This document shows, piece after piece, positions 53,577-62,490 of a DNA stretch of 64,000 nt. Source of the stretch: Martelella alba (GTDB taxonomy: Bacteria > Pseudomonadota > Gammaproteobacteria > Enterobacterales > Enterobacteriaceae); assembly GCF_005217455.1 (NCBI RefSeq), contig NZ_SZPQ01000003.1, positions 269,149 to 333,148 of the forward strand, in the 5' to 3' direction. The translations under genes were made by a program, and so were the position numbers. The notes below the pieces were generated by a model. The model saw only the letters and a program-made list of their open reading frames with translations, did not search any database and was not told where the DNA came from. Position 1 is the first letter of the stretch. Each line of letters starts with the position of its first letter.

Positions 53577-54103
53577 CTGACCTAAGCCCCTGACCCCTTT
53601 CATCGCTGAATAGCAGGCTTTAAGGTCCAGGAAATCATCGGCAATTTATGGCAGATGAGATTAACAAGGGCTCAATTCTGCACAAACATACAATACAGAG
53701 TAAAAATAGATTATTAGAATGGTCACTGATGAGCGTCTTTCACTATTGATGCGGCTATCGATCGGAAGTTTATTTCAGTTTCGCGGAGGATTTTTTTTCC
53801 CAATGAATCTAAAGATAAAAACCCCAAATGGCGCTAATCGGTCCTGGGAGTCTCGGGCTGGCCCTAATGTATAAGATAAAAAGCGCAATAATTCTGATTT
53901 TGCGTTTATGATAGGACGCAATCACCGCAGTGAAGGATTAACGCTGGCACTTGATAGAGTTTCTCGATGTTTCCCTAGATGGCTTTTTTATATTTAACGG
54001 TGGCAAGTCTTGCTTAACAACCTCTCAAATATCGCTATTCACACTGTGGCTGACTATTTCGTAGCAACAGTAAATTATGTTTAACTTAATACGTGAGGTA
54101 AAA
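53577..54103. other. AT-rich intergenic region, nothing recognised
   Basis: About 530 bp with no convincing ORF. The change to AT-rich DNA and the fragments on both sides suggest a deletion or transfer scar. Confidence 0.4.
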
Positions 54104-54709
54104 ATGGAAATCTTTCTTTATACACTGGGCGTGATGTATAGCCCAGGGCCGGTTAACTTTATGGGAATGAATGCAGGATTAACCGGGCAGTTCAAAAAAA
54201 CGTTTGGTTTTTTTATTGGCGTAGGTTGTGCCATGTTTACCTTATTCATTATTTTGGGTTTCGCCGGCGAAGCGGTCATTTCCCATAGATACTTGCCATA
54301 CATTTCCTTAATGGGTTCTTTATATACTTTTTATCTCGCATTCAAGATGTTGGCTTCCACTATTCAGATTGATAGCGTGAGCGGCGAGCCTGATGCGCAT
54401 AAAACACTTACTTTCTGGAATGGCTTTTTTATTCAAGCGCTAAACCCGAAAGGAATGCTCGTCGTTCTGCCGGTCACTACCGTTATGTACCCCGCAGCGC
54501 ATATTACCGGCTCAATGATATTTTTGGTTTCAATGTTAATATCCTTCGGTGGCGCTGTTGCTCCAGGGTTATATTCATTTTTTGGTACAATAATAGGAAA
54601 AAAAATAAAAAATGATGCATGGCTTAATCTCATTAACAAAATTATGGGGGTTATGCTTGTCATTGTTGCAGTATTTATGACCTATGATTTCGTTATGAGT
54701 ATTAATTAA
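54104..54709 (+). CDS. LysE/RhtB-family exporter
   Basis: This inner-membrane amino-acid or metabolite exporter of 201 residues has about six helices. Family marks are MYSPGPVNFMGMNAGL near the N-terminus, FFIGVGCAMFTLFIILGFAG and FIQALNPKGMLVVLP. The start at 54104 follows GTGAGGTAAAA. The gene is clearly more AT-rich than its neighbours, which suggests recent acquisition. An AraC-type stub on the opposite strand is just downstream. Confidence 0.88.
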   Translation: MEIFLYTLGVMYSPGPVNFMGMNAGLTGQFKKTFGFFIGVGCAMFTLFIILGFAGEAVISHRYLPYISLMGSLYTFYLAFKMLASTIQIDSVSGEPDAHKTLTFWNGFFIQALNPKGMLVVLPVTTVMYPAAHITGSMIFLVSMLISFGGAVAPGLYSFFGTIIGKKIKNDAWLNLINKIMGVMLVIVAVFMTYDFVMSIN

Positions 54710-54751
54710 GTCCAAGGATAAAAATGATTGCGATGGTTCAGATGGGGAAAA

Positions 54752-54892
54752 TTACAACGTTCGCCCAATAGCATAGGTATCATGCCGGTGAGGATCGTAG
54801 CCATGGTTTGAAAAATATGCTTCTATCCTTTCAATTTTTCGCGTTTCTGGGGCTCGATATACCCAATCCCGCTGTGTTGGTAATTCGGTCAT
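54752..54892 (-). pseudogene. AraC-family regulator N-terminal stub
   Basis: A good ribosome site (AAGAGGTTACT) and ATG at 54892 open a 46-codon frame. It reads DWVYRAPETRKIERIEAYFS then NHGYDPHRHDTYAIGRTL and stops at 54754. The HRHDTYAIG pattern is typical of the AraC ligand-binding N-terminus. The remaining ~220 residues are absent; the LysE gene begins where they should be. Confidence 0.7.
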
Positions 54893-55182
54893 AGTAACCT
54901 CTTACTCAAGTTTTACTGCAGTAAATCCAAGCGCGAAACTTATCAAACAAAGTTATCAATATTATCTATATAATATCATTGAACCAGAATCAAGAGGTTT
55001 ATCGATGGGCGAAGGGTCATTATAGCGAACAAAAGCAATCTCTGATGTGATTACAGGCCTGATGATGCTGATTAATAGACGTGTGGGAATGTATTCGTTC
55101 TCTGAAATTACGAGGCTTGCCCACTTTTCCCCTGGCGCTCAACACTCTGTTATTGAATAATCTGATGCTGATACGTATCAGT
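54893..55182. other. Intergenic, nothing recognised
   Basis: About 290 bp, AT-rich, between the AraC stub and the full AraC gene. No gene or repeat recognised. Confidence 0.35.
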
Positions 55183-55977
55183 TTAGTGTGAGCTTATTTT
55201 CCGTTCGGCAAAATAGTGCGCGGGCGTACTGCCCATTGTTTTTTTGAACATGGTGATAAACGCATTAACCGATTCATACCCGAGATTTGCCGCCACATTC
55301 TGTACCGACACGCCGCTAGCCAGTTCCCGAAGCGCGATAATCAGTTGAAGTTGCTGACGCCAGCGTCCGAACGTCAACCCGGTTTCGCGCAGCATCAAAC
55401 GCGCGAGAGAACGCTCACTGAGTGCCAGCCTTTTTGCCCACGCTTTGAAAGTGCTTCGATCGTCAGGTTGACTGACCAGCGCATCGGCCATGGCGCGGAT
55501 TTTAGGATGCGACGACACCGGGAGGCTCAGTTTCTGCTGCGGCATGGTAGCTAATTCATCAAGTGTCACTCTGGTCAGTCTGGCGAGATGGCTTTCCGGA
55601 GGGTATTCGATGTCCTCGCGGGTTAAACGGGCAACGAGTTCTTTGATCAGACCGGAAATGGCCAAAGTGCAGCATCGCTCCGGCAGCGCGGCGGCGCCAG
55701 GCTCGATAAACAGATAGTTGAGATGCGCATTCCAGGTTGCTTTGGCGCTGTGCGGCACCCCCCCTGGGATCCAGACAGCGCAATCAGGCGGCACGATCCA
55801 GATGTCATTTTCGGCGCGGCAAATTACCGCCCCATAGAGGGCAATAATCAATTGCCCTTTGCGGTGCGTATGCACCGGCACTTCTGCGGCGTAATCAACG
55901 AAATCCAGATGACGCGCGACTGCAGAGCAGGATGTGGCGTCCGGATCAAACAGCGTATTGGCGAGTGGGGGTAACAT
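55183..55977 (-). CDS. AraC-family regulator of the adjacent efflux operon
   Basis: This regulator of 264 residues has an N-terminal cupin (about 20-95; VPVHTHRKGQLIIALYGAV) and a C-terminal AraC helix-turn-helix pair (about 165-260; LALSERSLARLMLRETGLTFGRWR then VAANLGYESVNAFITMFKK). The start at 55977 (MLPPLANTLFDPD) fits the family; the frame is open to 56067 but that part overlaps the divergent gene. It resembles NimR/YdeO-type cupin AraC proteins and very likely controls the divergent FUSC operon. Confidence 0.88.
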   Translation of the reverse strand: MLPPLANTLFDPDATSCSAVARHLDFVDYAAEVPVHTHRKGQLIIALYGAVICRAENDIWIVPPDCAVWIPGGVPHSAKATWNAHLNYLFIEPGAAALPERCCTLAISGLIKELVARLTREDIEYPPESHLARLTRVTLDELATMPQQKLSLPVSSHPKIRAMADALVSQPDDRSTFKAWAKRLALSERSLARLMLRETGLTFGRWRQQLQLIIALRELASGVSVQNVAANLGYESVNAFITMFKKTMGSTPAHYFAERKISSH

Positions 55978-56053
55978 GGATTGGCAACATTTAGGTATTT
56001 TTTGACAGAATAGAGTATTTAATAGGATATGCAAGCCGGTAATAATTCCCGGC

Positions 56054-58090
56054 ATGAGAAAAATCAACGCTAGTCACTTTCATTTATCACCCATGATATG
56101 CCCGCGTCTTCGCGGTATGGCTTCTCCTGCGCTGCTGAATGATGCCAGCGCTCTGCTCTACTCCGCGAAGAGTTTTGCCGCAGCGATGCTCGCATACTAC
56201 ATTGCCCTGTCAATTGGCCTTGAACGGCCTTCCTGGGCAATTATCACCGTGTATATTGTTTCGCAAACCTCCGTCGGAGCGTCGCTGAGCAGAAGTCTGT
56301 ATCGTCTGGCGGGAACGGTGGTCGGTGCGGGCATGACGGTATTAATTGTACCCACGTTCGTGAATACGCCCCTATTTTGCAGCGTGGTACTGACGGGCTG
56401 GATCACCTTCTGCCTCTACTTGTCCTTGCTGGAACGCACGCCCCGCGCCTATGGTTTTGTCCTGGCCGGTTACACCGCGAGCCTGATTGGCTTCCCTGCG
56501 GTATCCGATCCTGGGGCGATTTTTAACATCGCTATCACTCGGGTACAGGAAATCATGATCGGTATCTTCTGTGCGGCGCTTATTCATCGCTATGTATTGC
56601 CCGTGCGCATCTCAGTCCAATTCAACAATAAATTGTCGCAGACGCTGCTCGTGGCGCGACAGCGTGTCGCAGATACTTTGGCAGGCAAACCCGATGCGGT
56701 TTCCGGGCCGCTGCATATGGCGCTGGCGTTGCAGTTCCTGCAGGGCATCAGCCATCATATCCCGTATGATTTTGCGTTCTCTGTACCGGTCCGGCAAGCG
56801 AGAAAAAGGCTCCATGACAGGCTGGCGCGATTAGTCATTGTTAACTGTGAGTTACGCGACCGTTTAGCGCTGATAGCGCCGATACCTGTCGATGTGCAAA
56901 CTCTGCTGGGTGATGTAGAGGTCTGGCTGGCCTGTAAAGATGAAGGAAAATTTAAACGCGAGAGTGAAGAGCTCAAAAAACGCAGTGAAAAATTACTGCA
57001 ACACTGTGCCGGACATGAGCTGACGTTTGAAGGAGCGCTGCGGGTAAGTTTTATGCGCTACCTGATAGAGGCCATTGTCCTCGTGCAGCAGTGCTATCGT
57101 CTTTCGGATGCCATTTATCACGCGGCACAGACGCCTGCGCACCCGGAAAAGAATACCGTGAAAGGGTATGTATTCCACCGCGATCCTCTTACTGCCGCCC
57201 GCACCGCGCTGGGCGCTTTCGCCATCATTCTGAGCGGCTGTCTGGTGTGGATTTTCTCCGCCTGGCCTGACGGCGGCACGGCGGTTTCGATCCTTGGCGT
57301 CTGTTGCACACTGTTTGGCGGCTTCGATACGCCCGCCCCGCACATTATGAAATACATTATCGGTTCCTTTTGGGGGGTTGTGATAAGCCTGATCTACAGC
57401 TTCGTCCTTCTACCACAAGTCAGTGATTTTATCGTACTGGTAACGGTTTTAGCTCCGGTATATCTGCTGGCCGGGTCGCTCCAGGCCAGACCGCCCACCA
57501 CGTTTATGGCGATGGGGATCACACTGACGCTGCCCATTTTGTGCGAGCTGGGCGCGCACTACAGCGGGGATTTTGCCGTGGCGGTAAATACCTCTATCGC
57601 ACTATTTTTTGCGACCGGCTTTGCGGTGATCGGCATGAGCTTTCTGCAAACCGTGCAGGCAGATGCGGCGATAAAACGGCTGCTTAATGTATGCCAGCGC
57701 GATATTAACCGCAGCGTGAAAGGCGTGCTGAATACCGACGAAACCCACTGGACCAACCTGATGATCGATCGGGCAGCGTTGATACTGCCGCGGTTGCAGC
57801 GCAGCGGACAGTCACCGGAACGGGCGCTGAATCCTCTGTTGCACGCCCTGCGTATAGGCCTGTGTGTAATGGGATTACGCCGATGTGATGCGCATGCGAA
57901 CAAAGAAATAGCAGAAGTACTCACTCTTCTTACCCGCTCGACGGACGTTGACACCTTACTTCAACGAATCGCCACCCTGACTGAGCGCAGCTTGACCGCT
58001 ACAGATGAACTATCGCGACAGTATGTCAACCGACTGGTTGATCTGTACTGCGCATTACGTGAACAGAAACTGGAACCGTCCGATGATTAA
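56054..58090 (+). CDS. FUSC-family efflux pump (AaeB-like)
   Basis: This inner-membrane pump component of 678 residues resembles AaeB, which exports aromatic carboxylic acids. Two membrane blocks are seen: about 25-160 (SFAAAMLAYYIALSIGLERP, WAIITVYIVSQTSVGASLSRS) and about 375-525 (ALGAFAIILSGCLVWIFSAW). Each is followed by a cytoplasmic region. A start at 56120 is also possible. It overlaps the DUF1656 gene by 8 bp. In this neighbourhood of aromatic catabolism, export of toxic aromatic acids is a fair inference. Confidence 0.88.
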   Translation: MRKINASHFHLSPMICPRLRGMASPALLNDASALLYSAKSFAAAMLAYYIALSIGLERPSWAIITVYIVSQTSVGASLSRSLYRLAGTVVGAGMTVLIVPTFVNTPLFCSVVLTGWITFCLYLSLLERTPRAYGFVLAGYTASLIGFPAVSDPGAIFNIAITRVQEIMIGIFCAALIHRYVLPVRISVQFNNKLSQTLLVARQRVADTLAGKPDAVSGPLHMALALQFLQGISHHIPYDFAFSVPVRQARKRLHDRLARLVIVNCELRDRLALIAPIPVDVQTLLGDVEVWLACKDEGKFKRESEELKKRSEKLLQHCAGHELTFEGALRVSFMRYLIEAIVLVQQCYRLSDAIYHAAQTPAHPEKNTVKGYVFHRDPLTAARTALGAFAIILSGCLVWIFSAWPDGGTAVSILGVCCTLFGGFDTPAPHIMKYIIGSFWGVVISLIYSFVLLPQVSDFIVLVTVLAPVYLLAGSLQARPPTTFMAMGITLTLPILCELGAHYSGDFAVAVNTSIALFFATGFAVIGMSFLQTVQADAAIKRLLNVCQRDINRSVKGVLNTDETHWTNLMIDRAALILPRLQRSGQSPERALNPLLHALRIGLCVMGLRRCDAHANKEIAEVLTLLTRSTDVDTLLQRIATLTERSLTATDELSRQYVNRLVDLYCALREQKLEPSDD

Positions 58091-58298
58091 TGACTTCCAT
58101 ATTGGGGGCGTTTTTGTACCCGGTCTGCTGGTCATTGCCCTCGTCGCGCTGACCTGTACGCTGTTACTCGTGTCGTTTTTTTCGTTCGGCAAGGGTTACC
58201 GCCGCTTGCCGTTTCGCCCGATGATCGATTTTTCCATCTGTATTATGACTTTTTACCTGCTGTTGCAGGGACTGACCGAGCTGGGGTTATTTGCATGA
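58083..58298 (+). CDS. DUF1656 small membrane protein (AaeX-like)
   Basis: This protein of 71 residues has two hydrophobic helices and the motif FHIGGVFVPGLLVIALVAL, typical of DUF1656/AaeX, always encoded with FUSC and HlyD genes. It overlaps both neighbours; the next gene begins in an ATGA overlap. Confidence 0.9.
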   Translation: MINDFHIGGVFVPGLLVIALVALTCTLLLVSFFSFGKGYRRLPFRPMIDFSICIMTFYLLLQGLTELGLFA

Positions 58299-59158
58299 AA
58301 TCGTTACTTTCACTACTGGGCCGCTACGCGCTGACGCTAAGCGCTGTGGCGGTGGCCACGCTGTTGGCTTTTATTCTTTGGAAACATTATGCGCAAACGC
58401 CCTGGACTCGCGATGGCCGGGTTCGTGCGGAGGTGGTACAAATTGCGCCGGATGTCTCTGGACCAGTGCTGAAGGTGGCCGTCCGCGATAATCAGTGGGT
58501 TAATCGGGGCGATGTGCTCTATTCCATCGACCCGCACTGGCTGAAGCTGGCAGTGGTCAGCGCACAGGCAGATGTTGAGGCGAAACGTCATGAGATGCTA
58601 ATGCGCCAGGATGCGGCCAGGCGGCGCTCTCAGATTAAAGGGGTGATTTCCAGCGAGGATTTACAGCAAGCAGCCAGCAAAGCCAGCGTCGCTGCGGCCA
58701 ATTATCACGGCGCACTGGCTGCGCTGGACCTTGCAGAGCTTAACTTATTTCATGCCACTGTTCGGTCTCCGGTTGCAGGCTATGTCACGCATTTGCGGCT
58801 TCTCCCTGGCGACTATGCCACAGCGGGAGAAACTAAAGTAGCCATTATTGATGCCCATGGTTTTTGGGTGGTTGGCTATTTTGAAGAGACTACGTTGCGC
58901 CATATTCGCGCGGGAAACACTGCACACATTTCGCTGATGGGATTTAAGCCGGTGATCACGGGTCATGTGGAGAGTATCGGACGTGGAATAAGTGACAACA
59001 ATGACGATACGGGGGAGCTTGGCCTGCCTAATGTCGAGCCGACATTTAGCTGGGTGCGGCTCGCGCAGCGTATCCCGGTTCGGATTCATATAGACACATT
59101 GCCGGAGGGGGTTGAATTGGTGGCTGGACTGTCCGCCAGTATATCCATCACGCCATGA
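58295..59158 (+). CDS. HlyD-family membrane fusion protein (AaeA/EmrA-like)
   Basis: This periplasmic adaptor of 287 residues has an N-terminal anchor helix (about 8-28). A biotinyl-lipoyl-like domain follows, carrying WTRDGRVRAEVVQIAPDVSGPV and VRSPVAGYVTHLRLLPGDYA, with a short helical hairpin between. It joins the FUSC pump to an outer-membrane channel that is not encoded here. The start is in an ATGA overlap with the DUF1656 gene. Confidence 0.92.
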   Translation: MKSLLSLLGRYALTLSAVAVATLLAFILWKHYAQTPWTRDGRVRAEVVQIAPDVSGPVLKVAVRDNQWVNRGDVLYSIDPHWLKLAVVSAQADVEAKRHEMLMRQDAARRRSQIKGVISSEDLQQAASKASVAAANYHGALAALDLAELNLFHATVRSPVAGYVTHLRLLPGDYATAGETKVAIIDAHGFWVVGYFEETTLRHIRAGNTAHISLMGFKPVITGHVESIGRGISDNNDDTGELGLPNVEPTFSWVRLAQRIPVRIHIDTLPEGVELVAGLSASISITP

Positions 59159-59270
59159 TAAAAAGTAGGGTCTCTGTTGAGGATTTCCGCAGAGCGGGGA
59201 GTGTCATCTCTTGAATCTATAAGCCAGATGAGAACGTATTTTCTGGTAGAGTAACGCTGAGATTACGGTT

Positions 59271-59627
59271 ATGAAAAACAGACAAGAATTTTTCATGGAC
59301 TTGATTATTTGGATAGACAATAACATCGAAAAGCCACTAAAAATTGATGATGTGGCTATCAAGTCCGGATACTCAAAATGGCATTTGCAGCGGTTGTTTT
59401 TTTCGGAAACTGGTCAGAGTCTTGGAGAATTTATAAGAGAGAGAAAATTAATACTTATCGCGGAAACACTTACCACAACAAACGAGTCATTGATAAACAT
59501 AGCGATACGATTTGGTTTTGACTCACAGCAATCATTAAACAGAGCATTCCGTAAAAAATACAATCTCCCGCCGAATCAGTATCGAAAAATTGCCATCAGT
59601 ATTCAAAATAATTCCCGCTGGGGATAA
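59271..59627 (+). CDS. MarA/SoxS/Rob-type AraC regulator
   Basis: This protein of 118 residues consists only of the two helix-turn-helix motifs of the AraC DNA-binding domain. WIDNNIEKPLKIDDVAIKSG, GYSKWHLQRLFFSETGQSLG and NIAIRFGFDSQQSLNRAFRK match MarA/SoxS/Rob in order. There is no ligand domain. Such proteins activate efflux and stress genes. It lies just after the efflux operon and is more AT-rich than it. A second start at 59295 is possible. Confidence 0.88.
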   Translation: MKNRQEFFMDLIIWIDNNIEKPLKIDDVAIKSGYSKWHLQRLFFSETGQSLGEFIRERKLILIAETLTTTNESLINIAIRFGFDSQQSLNRAFRKKYNLPPNQYRKIAISIQNNSRWG

Positions 59628-60243
59628 GATAATTACCAGTATCATCGGGTCCAATTTTTGGAAATGTTCATTCAGAATTAATAATTGGTGAAATGTCTCG
59701 GTACCACCAGTGCAGAAATGCCCTATGCCCGGAGATGACAAAAAAACATAAAGGAGAGGGGGGGATAATCCAGTCCGTATCACTGGTTTTAGTAGTGATG
59801 TCGCTGGGGATGGAGAGAACCACAGCGCCCCTTGCTGGCGTAAACGAGTGAGTGACATAATCGTTTCCTAAACAATGAGTGTCACTTTATCTCACATTGG
59901 CTATGGCATATAATCTCATAAAGTCACACTCGATTATCTTTAGAAGTCAGCCACGTGAAGTTGGGAAGTCATCTTGTTGTCGGCATGGGTCGCTCACCAG
60001 GCTCTGTAGCTTTTATGCCAGCTATTATTTCAAATTAATATAATGCTATTACATATAGTAGCTATTATTTTTTCAGAGTGCAATTCGGGCCTGATCATTT
60101 GCCGACTTTTTACGTGTGATTGAATATAAACAATCAGTCAATAAAAGCCAAAATTTTACAAAAAGACTTTATCTACGACAGTCTTTGATAAATAGTAGTG
60201 TCGCGTGTCGAATTTGATGCGAATAAAATAATGGAGCTGAATC
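59628..60243. other. Upstream region of the RiPP locus, 616 bp
   Basis: This AT-rich spacer has an open frame on the minus strand (59535-59858) with no protein character. TAGTAGCTATTATTT-like strings are repeated near 60018 and 60057. It should hold the promoter of the RiPP genes. No operator was recognised. Confidence 0.4.
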
Positions 60244-60398
60244 ATGTCTAAATTAATGAAAGAAATAATTTTAACAAAGCAGCAGTCACTATTGTTTCAG
60301 ATAACAAAAATGCTAAGAAAGCACTAACTCAAGCTATGTTAGATAGCATTTCGGGTGGTTGGGATAATGCTTTTTCTCGCTGGGACAAGAAATTTTAA
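60244..60398 (+). pseudogene. xyeA: Xye-type RiPP (triceptide) precursor peptide with one frameshift
   Basis: GGAG at 60233 and ATG at 60244 open a frame that fails after 27 codons. One extra A in GAAATAA (about 60262-60267) would restore a 51-residue peptide starting MSKLMKENNFNKAAVTIVS. It has an acidic-basic leader, a GG site (SISGG, about residues 38-39) and a 12-residue core, WDNAFSRWDKKF. The core has three aromatic-X-X units (WDN, FSR, WDK), the pattern closed into three-residue cyclophanes by XyeB-type radical SAM enzymes. The radical SAM gene, protease and C39/HlyD exporter follow. The lesion is in an A-rich run, so sequencing error must be excluded. Confidence 0.75.
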
Positions 60399-60459
60399 TC
60401 GATGCTGATGCAGCGCGGGAAACCATCCTGCATCTATTTTCCATTAGAAAGCGATCTCA

Positions 60460-61620
60460 ATGATTAAAAAAATATCTTGAAATAATCCTAAAAGTCAGTG
60501 AAAGATGTAACATTAATTGTACCTATTGCTATGTTTTTAATTTGGGAAGCAATATATCAATAAACTCAAAGCCTATTATTTCTCACGACATCATTAAAGA
60601 CTTAACAGGATTCCTTGAGCGAGCCTCACATGAGTACGACATAGAAACAATTCAAATTGACTTTTACGGAGGCGAACCACTGATGATGGGAAAGGAGAAG
60701 TTCGATAGTGCTTGCCACAATTTTCTATCAGGAAACTACAAAAAATCCAGGTTACAACTTGCTTGCCAAACAAATGCCATGCTCATTGACGAAGAGTGGA
60801 TCGATATTTTCTCTAATAATAATATCAGCGTCGGTGTCTCTATCGATGGGCCTAAACACATCAATGATAAACACCGCCTGGATAGGAAGGGCCGTAGCAC
60901 CTACGAAGGTACGGTGAAAGGTTTGATGATGTTGCAGGATGCGTGGCAAGCCGGAAGACTGATAGATGAGCCAGGTATTGTGTGTGTTGCTAATTCCTTG
61001 GTAAATGGAGCAGAAATTTACCGCCATTTTGTCGATGTATTGCATTGTAAAAAAATAGATTTTCTTATTCCAGATGAAACGCATGATACCTGTAAGGACC
61101 CAGAGGGTTTGTCGAATTTTTATTGCTCAGCAATGGATGAATTTTTTTTGATACAGACAGTAATGTATACATACGTTTTTTCTACACTCATAGACAATCC
61201 ATGCTAAATTCAGATTTAAGCCCTGTGTTAGGATTGCGTAAATCAGAAAATGATACCCTTGCATTTACTGTCGGATCAGAGGGCGAACTTTATGTTGATG
61301 ATACACTCAGGGCTACCAACGATCCTATATTTACATCAATTGGTAATGTTCGAAATCTGTCTTTGTCGAAAACTATTGCTTGATGGCAGATGCAGAAATA
61401 TATGGCTGTCAATGATAATTTACCCCTCATTTGTAGTGACTGCATCTGGCAGAAAATATGTGGAGGGGGTCGACATATTCAACGTTATTCAAAAGTTGAT
61501 AATTTTAACCGTGAAACTGTTTTTTGTCCATATGTCAGAAAAATAATGAGTAGGGCGGCATCGCATTTGCTCGATTGCGGAGTATCCGAAAATACAATTA
61601 TGAAAAACCTGGATAGATAA
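60460..61620 (+). pseudogene. xyeB: Radical SAM/SPASM peptide maturase (XyeB-like), broken
   Basis: The enzyme would form C-C crosslinks in the precursor core. The radical SAM cluster motif CNINCTYCY (CxxxCxxC) is at 60524-60550, and FYGGEPLM follows. The C-terminal SPASM cysteines are in CSDCIWQKICGGG and later FCPYV. Three lesions are seen. The first is an extra A in a seven-A run after the start (60466-60472). The second is a missing T in an eight-T run (61142-61149), where the frame moves into DTDSNVYIRFF. The third is an in-frame TGA (61381-61383) in KTIA-stop-WQMQKYM. Corrected length is about 386 residues. Two lesions are in homopolymers; the TGA is not, which supports real decay. Confidence 0.85.
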
Positions 61621-61622
61621 TT

Positions 61623-62486
61623 ATGATGAGGATTTTTCCCTTATTGATGATGTTTTTTTTCAACATTTGTGTGGCTGACATTCATAATGATTTCATACGA
61701 ATACGGTACGATAAACGTGGTATGCCAATGGTCGACGTCCAGATAGCCGATAGATATCACACTCTAGCTCTGGATACTGGAAGCGGAGAGGGTTTACATA
61801 TAAATCAATATAATTTGGAACAACTAATCGCTAATCCAAGCTTGGAAGTCATTCATCAAGCTCCTCTAAGAGTCAAAGATATAACGGGTTCAGAAAACCA
61901 GGTCAATGCTTGGAAAATAAAAAAATTGCGTATTTCAAATATTACTTTCAATAATGTGTTGGCCGTCAGTTTTAAACCATGGGGATTTTCCATTGGAGAC
62001 AATATTCCTGTTAATGAAGTAATGGGGCTCGGTATTTTCCAAGAACGTTCCTTTCTCATGGACTTTAAAAATGATCGATTACAAATGTTGAAAAAATTAC
62101 CTTCTGATCTTAGTAAATGGTCATCCTACCCAATAGAAAGAACGGAGTCGGGGTTACGTATTAAAGCATACGTGGGGGGCAAACCTTTATATTTGATTGT
62201 TGATACCGGTGCCAGCCACTCACTCCTATTTTCCGATAATTTACCTAGTGAAACCCGTTTCTTTGGTTGTCATACTATTGAGCCAAAAGCAGCCAATACA
62301 GACTGTAGAGTTGCAAAAATCACCCTTAGGGATAAAAAAGGAAGGGAACGTAATAATTTAGCAATTGCAACCACTAGCGTGGCGTCTGAGGAACTAGATT
62401 TTGATGGTTTATTAGGTATGGGGTTCATGCGTGGCCATCAGGTGATTGTTGATATGTCAGGGCGTATGCTGTACATCAGTCGTTAA
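61623..62486 (+). CDS. Retropepsin-like aspartyl protease of the RiPP locus
   Basis: This protein of 287 residues has a signal peptide (about 1-19; IFPLLMMFFFNICVAD). Two aspartic-protease motifs, LDTGSGEG (about 50) and VDTGASHSLL (about 191), suggest a two-domain aspartyl protease working in the periplasm. It starts 2 bp after the maturase stop and is intact, unlike its neighbours. In such loci it may trim the exported peptide; this is inferred from position. GC content is low. Confidence 0.8.
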   Translation: MMRIFPLLMMFFFNICVADIHNDFIRIRYDKRGMPMVDVQIADRYHTLALDTGSGEGLHINQYNLEQLIANPSLEVIHQAPLRVKDITGSENQVNAWKIKKLRISNITFNNVLAVSFKPWGFSIGDNIPVNEVMGLGIFQERSFLMDFKNDRLQMLKKLPSDLSKWSSYPIERTESGLRIKAYVGGKPLYLIVDTGASHSLLFSDNLPSETRFFGCHTIEPKAANTDCRVAKITLRDKKGRERNNLAIATTSVASEELDFDGLLGMGFMRGHQVIVDMSGRMLYISR

Positions 62487-62490
62487 TATC

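Noticed and set aside
59535..59858. 107-codon minus-strand frame after the MarA-like gene
   Set aside because: It overlaps the end of a clear gene, lacks a ribosome site and has no recognisable motif. A transposase remnant was considered but not supported.
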